6,895 bases of DNA from Promicromonosporaceae bacterium (GTDB lineage Bacteria > Actinomycetota > Actinomycetes > Actinomycetales > Cellulomonadaceae), in contig WRIF01000085.1 of the NCBI GenBank assembly GCA_009782865.1, positions 1-6,895 of the forward strand. Direction: 5' to 3'. A program made the position numbers and the translations under genes. Each line of letters begins with the position of its first letter. Position 1 is the stretch's first letter. Of this stretch, positions 4,131 through 6,895 are shown piece by piece. A model generated the notes under the pieces. It worked only from the letters and a program-made list of their open reading frames with translations. It ran no database searches and was not told the origin of the DNA.

Positions 4131-6701
4131 CTACTTCCAGGTGCCCACCACCACCAGGTCGGTGCTGGTGCCCAGGGAGAACTGGTAGTCGATCTGCCGG
4201 GTCTGCAGGCTGTTGGTGAGCATGAACTGCCGGCCGCGCCGCAGGCCGAGGGTGTCTCGGCCGTCCCGGTTCCAGTCACCCACCAAGATCGTGTCGGTGC
4301 CAATGCCAAAGTCGAAGTTCTGCGCGGCCGGGCCGGAGACAAAGGAGTTGGACAGGTAGATGGTGGCGCCGCGGCGCACGCCAAACGTGTCCTTGCCGTC
4401 GCCGTTCCAGTCCCCAACAAACACCTCGTCGGTGGCCTTGCCGAAGGAGAACACCGTGTCGGCCACTCCGCCCTTGACCGAGTTCATCAGGTAGAACTGG
4501 TTGCCTCGCCGCACCGCAAAGGTGTCGATGCCGTTGCCGTTCCAGTCACCCACATAGACCTGGTCGCCTACGCGCCCGTACGAATAGGAGATCTCTGCCG
4601 TGCCGCCCTTGAAGTCGTTGGAGAGGTAGAAGATGTTGCCGCGCCGCAGGCCCAGCGTGTCGACGCCGTTGCCGTTCCAGTCCCCAACGTAGACATCGTC
4701 GTTGCTGCGCCCGAAGGTGAAACTGAACTCGAAGCGTCCGGAGGCCGGGTCGGAAGACAGGCGGAAGGCGTTGCCGGTCCGCAGGCCGATGCCGTCGCCG
4801 AGGATCTTGGCGGTGTTGACGGTCGGAGAGATGGTGACGGGGGCGCCGGAGCCCTTGGCGTTGGAGACGGTGATCGTGGCGCTCGTACCGGAGATGGCGT
4901 CGACCTTCATCACGATGTTGCCCGTGGAACTGGTGAAGGTCTGCCCCACCCCAAACGAGGTGGCGCGCTGGTTGGTCTTGCACAGCGAGCCCGCCGGCAT
5001 GGCGTAGGGCTCCGCCGGGTTGAGCAGCAGCATCGCGGTGCCGTTGACGTTGTTCGACGACGAGGTGTCCAGCGGGTTGGAGACAAGCTTCATCACGCGC
5101 ACACCGTGAGTCTGCGATGTCGAGGCCAACGAATTGCAGCCCGTGCCAAAGGAGGAGTCGTAGCCGTTGACGGCACGCAGCTCGAAGACGTACTGCTCCC
5201 CGGTGGTGGCGTCGGTGGCGGTGACGGCGCGCTGGCCGCTGCCGAGGGAGACGGCGCTGAGCGTGATCTGCACCTTGGGGGAGCCGGAGGGGACATCCTT
5301 GATGCCGAGATTGATTCCGGCCCTGATCTTCTGGATGGCCGACAGCGAACCGAAGCAGTCCTTGCAGGTGGGGCTGGTCTTGCCAGCGTAGCCCATCACG
5401 TCCATCCAGTCGTGGTACTGGTTGACCGTGCACTTGGAGGCAGCGGGCAGGGTGTCGTTCAGGAGCGGGTCCCAGGTGCCCACAGCGCCGGTGCAGATGA
5501 TCGCGCCGGAGTGCTTGAAGCCGAGGTTGTGGCCGAGCTCGTGGGCGATGACGTCGTTGCCGGCGGTACCGCTGGTGGAGTAGAAGCTCATCGCGAAGCC
5601 GCCGCTCTTGATGCCCGAGCCGACCGTGCCGATGCCGAGCGTGCCGTTCCACTGGGCCTTGCAGGTGCCCGCTGGGAGCACGGTCAGCAGGTGGCGGCTA
5701 GTCTGCTGCAGCACCTTGGCCCCGCCGACGGTGACGGTCGAGTCCAGATAGTCGGAGTTCTTGGTGCCGGCCAGTTCCTTGGCCAGGTTCCAGATCTCCG
5801 AGTAGCCGGTGGAGCAGGAGGGCAGCCTGCCCTCGGCCTTGATCGCCTTGCCGATGCCGAACGTCACCGCGCCGCCGGTCTGTTGGCCCCAATACTGGCT
5901 GATCAGGGCCAGGGAACTCTGCACATCGCTCATGGCCGCGGCGCCGATGGCAACGCCGGGAGGCGTGAGGATGACCACATCGACCGTGTGCGAGGCGGCG
6001 GCCGCCGCCGCGGCCACGGCCGGCGCGGCCGCCGAGGCTAGCACCTGCAGATCTTCCAGCCCGCCGGCCTCGTCGGTCTGCGCGGCAACGTGGTCACCCA
6101 CCTCGGCCTGCTGCAGCAGGTCCGGGTCCACCTCGTGCCACTCCTCGTCGCTGACAATGAAGGCCTCAGAGGTGGGCTGCTCCGGGTTCACCCCCAGGTC
6201 GACATGCACATCGAAGTCTTGGGATTCCACGATCACCTCGGCGACCATGCCCTCGATCACATCCTCGGCCAGCGGGGCGCAGCCGCCCGCCGCGTCCGGG
6301 TACTCACCCTCCGGGCATTCGATGGCCGGCGCGCAGGTGCCGTCGAGCCCGAGCACCTCACCGTCTAGGCAGACCGCCGGTTCCTCGCTGGGCGAGTCGC
6401 TCGGCAGGTCAGTAGGTTCTCCCGGCGGTTCCTCGGTCGGCAGATCGGTGGGCGCCTGACTGGGGGTGTCTGTCGGATCCTCGACCGGGGTGTCAGCCGG
6501 CTCGCCCGTCGGCTCATCGGTCGGCTCCTCGGTGGCCGTCGGGTCCACCTCCGGCATGCCCGTCCACAGCAGATCGGGACGGCCACCCAGGTTGAAGACG
6601 AGGTTCAACGCCAGCCCCACCGTCATCGCGGCGGCAAGAAACAAGGTAGCAAGACGTCCGCCCCGGACGCGCCACCACCGTTCCCCCCGGTGTGCACCCA
6701 T
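4131..6701 (-). CDS. Membrane-anchored or secreted zinc metalloprotease with C-terminal repeat propeller
   Basis: An 856-residue exported zinc peptidase of the metzincin type, possibly gametolysin (M11)-like; substrate unknown. A basic N-terminus (Arg5 to Arg16) leads into a hydrophobic segment (17-38) that is a signal anchor or uncleaved signal. Next come a Pro/Thr/Glu/Asp stalk (53-109), a duplicated cysteine module (111-141), an acidic region that may be a propeptide (about 145-221) and an Ala-rich linker (222-236). The catalytic domain starts near 238. HELGHNLGFKH (387-397) supplies the zinc histidines and Glu388, and DVMGYA (434-439) is a likely Met-turn. A beta-rich region (about 475-625) precedes the repeats (636-856). 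The ATG at 6699-6701 is the earliest possible start because TAG lies four codons upstream in frame. No ribosome binding site is seen; TAGCGT six bases upstream suggests leaderless mRNA. All catalytic residues look intact. Confidence 0.9.
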   Translation of the reverse strand: MGAHRGERWWRVRGGRLATLFLAAAMTVGLALNLVFNLGGRPDLLWTGMPEVDPTATEEPTDEPTGEPADTPVEDPTDTPSQAPTDLPTEEPPGEPTDLPSDSPSEEPAVCLDGEVLGLDGTCAPAIECPEGEYPDAAGGCAPLAEDVIEGMVAEVIVESQDFDVHVDLGVNPEQPTSEAFIVSDEEWHEVDPDLLQQAEVGDHVAAQTDEAGGLEDLQVLASAAAPAVAAAAAAASHTVDVVILTPPGVAIGAAAMSDVQSSLALISQYWGQQTGGAVTFGIGKAIKAEGRLPSCSTGYSEIWNLAKELAGTKNSDYLDSTVTVGGAKVLQQTSRHLLTVLPAGTCKAQWNGTLGIGTVGSGIKSGGFAMSFYSTSGTAGNDVIAHELGHNLGFKHSGAIICTGAVGTWDPLLNDTLPAASKCTVNQYHDWMDVMGYAGKTSPTCKDCFGSLSAIQKIRAGINLGIKDVPSGSPKVQITLSAVSLGSGQRAVTATDATTGEQYVFELRAVNGYDSSFGTGCNSLASTSQTHGVRVMKLVSNPLDTSSSNNVNGTAMLLLNPAEPYAMPAGSLCKTNQRATSFGVGQTFTSSTGNIVMKVDAISGTSATITVSNAKGSGAPVTISPTVNTAKILGDGIGLRTGNAFRLSSDPASGRFEFSFTFGRSNDDVYVGDWNGNGVDTLGLRRGNIFYLSNDFKGGTAEISYSYGRVGDQVYVGDWNGNGIDTFAVRRGNQFYLMNSVKGGVADTVFSFGKATDEVFVGDWNGDGKDTFGVRRGATIYLSNSFVSGPAAQNFDFGIGTDTILVGDWNRDGRDTLGLRRGRQFMLTNSLQTRQIDYQFSLGTSTDLVVVGTWK
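4134..4796 (-). repeat. Five-unit 45-residue repeat array at the protease C-terminus
   Basis: Four units of exactly 45 residues (135 bp) lie at 4551-4685, 4416-4550, 4281-4415 and 4146-4280. A preceding unit at 4686-4796 lacks its first eight positions, and the protein ends with GTWK (4134-4145), matching positions 1-4 of a unit. Each unit reads GDWN-x-(N/D)-G-x-DT, RRG, a YLxN-type strand, then a strand ending xDxVxV. At DNA level a TCCAGTC segment recurs every 135 bp (for example 4271 and 4406). Confidence 0.92.
6279..6371 (-). other. Duplicated C-x11-C module in the protease N-terminal region
   Basis: Residues 111-143 hold two similar stretches, each with Cys, 11 residues, Cys, then AP: Cys111/Cys123 followed by AP, and Cys129/Cys141 followed by AP. 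The shared LDG/PEG...GGC or DGTC pattern suggests an internal duplication forming two small disulfide loops outside the membrane. I do not recognise a named domain. Confidence 0.55.
6375..6545 (-). repeat. Low-complexity Pro/Thr/Glu/Asp stalk
   Basis: Residues 53-109 are built from loose repeats of EPTDEPT, EDPTDTP and TDLPTEEP type, with Pro every 3-5 residues. Such acidic, extended linkers usually carry a folded domain across or away from the cell wall. The DNA is correspondingly repetitive and prone to length change. Confidence 0.8.
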
Positions 6702-6707
6702 GCGTCC

Positions 6708-6713
6708 ACGCTA
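6708..6713 (-). promoter_or_regulatory. Candidate -10 box (TAGCGT) for a leaderless protease mRNA
   Basis: TAGCGT fits TANNNT and is exactly six bases from the ATG, the same geometry as at rmlD. No Shine-Dalgarno sequence is present between them. The -35 region is weak. Confidence 0.4.
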
Positions 6714-6736
6714 CCGCCCGGGCCGCAAAGCAGCGA

Positions 6737-6895
6737 TCACTGAGAGACAGCCCCGTAGGGCACGGAGGGTCGCTCGTAGGAGCGGCGGGGTGGGCCCGTA
6801 GCCAAGAGGCGCAGGGCGCTGGCGAGCGCGGGCCGAGCGGCCACGTTAGGCAAGTGCGGGCCGGGCGGCCGCGCGCGGCAGGCGAGGCTAGAGCA
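6737..6895 (-). CDS. Possible C-terminal end of an unidentified gene
   Basis: One minus-strand frame is open for 52 codons from the window edge to TGA at 6737-6739, ending in the residues SYERPSVPYGAVSQ. About 85% of its third positions are G or C (44 of 52), against roughly 70% in the other open frame, which favours this frame as coding. No motif identifies a function and the start lies outside the window. If real, it lies 35 bp upstream of the protease gene on the same strand. In GC-rich DNA an open stretch of this length can also arise by chance; the segment may simply be non-coding. Confidence 0.35.
   Translation of the reverse strand, partial: CSSLACRARPPGPHLPNVAARPALASALRLLATGPPRRSYERPSVPYGAVSQ

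Noticed and set aside
4152..4170. CACCAG/CTGGTG hairpin near the rmlC-protease junction as a terminator
   Set aside because: Only 6 bp, inside the protease coding sequence, with no T-run on either side.
4546..5652. Minus-strand 368-residue frame shifted relative to the protease
   Set aside because: Arg/His/Gln-rich frame-shifted reading of the protease with no domain; the protease frame is intact throughout.
5106..6041. Long plus-strand frame antisense to the protease
   Set aside because: Ala/Gly/Asp/Val-rich composition typical of a GC-rich shadow; the other strand holds the HExxHxxGxxH protease.
6752..6801. Three CTACG copies (minus strand) spaced 21-22 bp upstream of the protease, resembling helically phased operator sites
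   Set aside because: Five-base matches in GC-rich DNA, partly explained by Tyr-Glu and Tyr-Gly codons in the possible upstream gene end; no longer conserved core.
6791..6880. GCCCGTAGCCAAGAGG stretch resembling a tRNA D-arm
   Set aside because: No T-loop (GTTCGAATCC-like) sequence or matching acceptor stem follows at the right distance.

Overview
The window comes from a high-GC Gram-positive bacterium, most likely an actinomycete. Coding regions are GC-rich, and the RmlC has the mycobacterial type of sequence, with catalytic-type His62 and Tyr132 at the positions I recall for M. tuberculosis RmlC. Two genes appear to be leaderless, with a TANNNT box six bases before the start codon. The family or genus cannot be fixed from this sequence.

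Layout, left to right. (1) Positions 1-768 (+) hold rmlA without its first ~30 codons, followed by a perfect 14-bp inverted repeat that probably terminates transcription from both sides. (2) 865-2466 (-) encodes a secreted protein with an acidic N-terminal region, five ~45-residue repeats and a degenerate CAP/SCP-like domain. A 132-bp leader region in front of it holds several hairpins. (3) 2599-3489 (-) is rmlD. (4) 3505-4122 (+) is rmlC, diverging from rmlD with only 15 bp between start codons. (5) 4131-6701 (-) encodes a large membrane-anchored or secreted zinc metalloprotease (HExxHxxGxxH). It has a Pro/Thr/Glu/Asp stalk, a duplicated cysteine module and the same ~45-residue repeats at its C-terminus. 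It converges on rmlC with 8 bp between stop codons. (6) 6737-6895 (-) is a short open frame running off the window, perhaps the end of another gene.

RmlA, RmlC and RmlD supply three of the four steps from glucose-1-phosphate to dTDP-L-rhamnose; rmlB is not in the window. dTDP-rhamnose feeds rhamnose into cell-wall polysaccharides. The two exported proteins are interleaved with these genes and share one repeat domain while carrying different effector domains. In the protease the repeat units add up to five 45-residue blades with what looks like end-to-end closure, a geometry resembling five-bladed lectin propellers such as tachylectin-2. A reasonable but unproven hypothesis is that this domain docks both proteins on a surface glycan, possibly a rhamnose-containing one.
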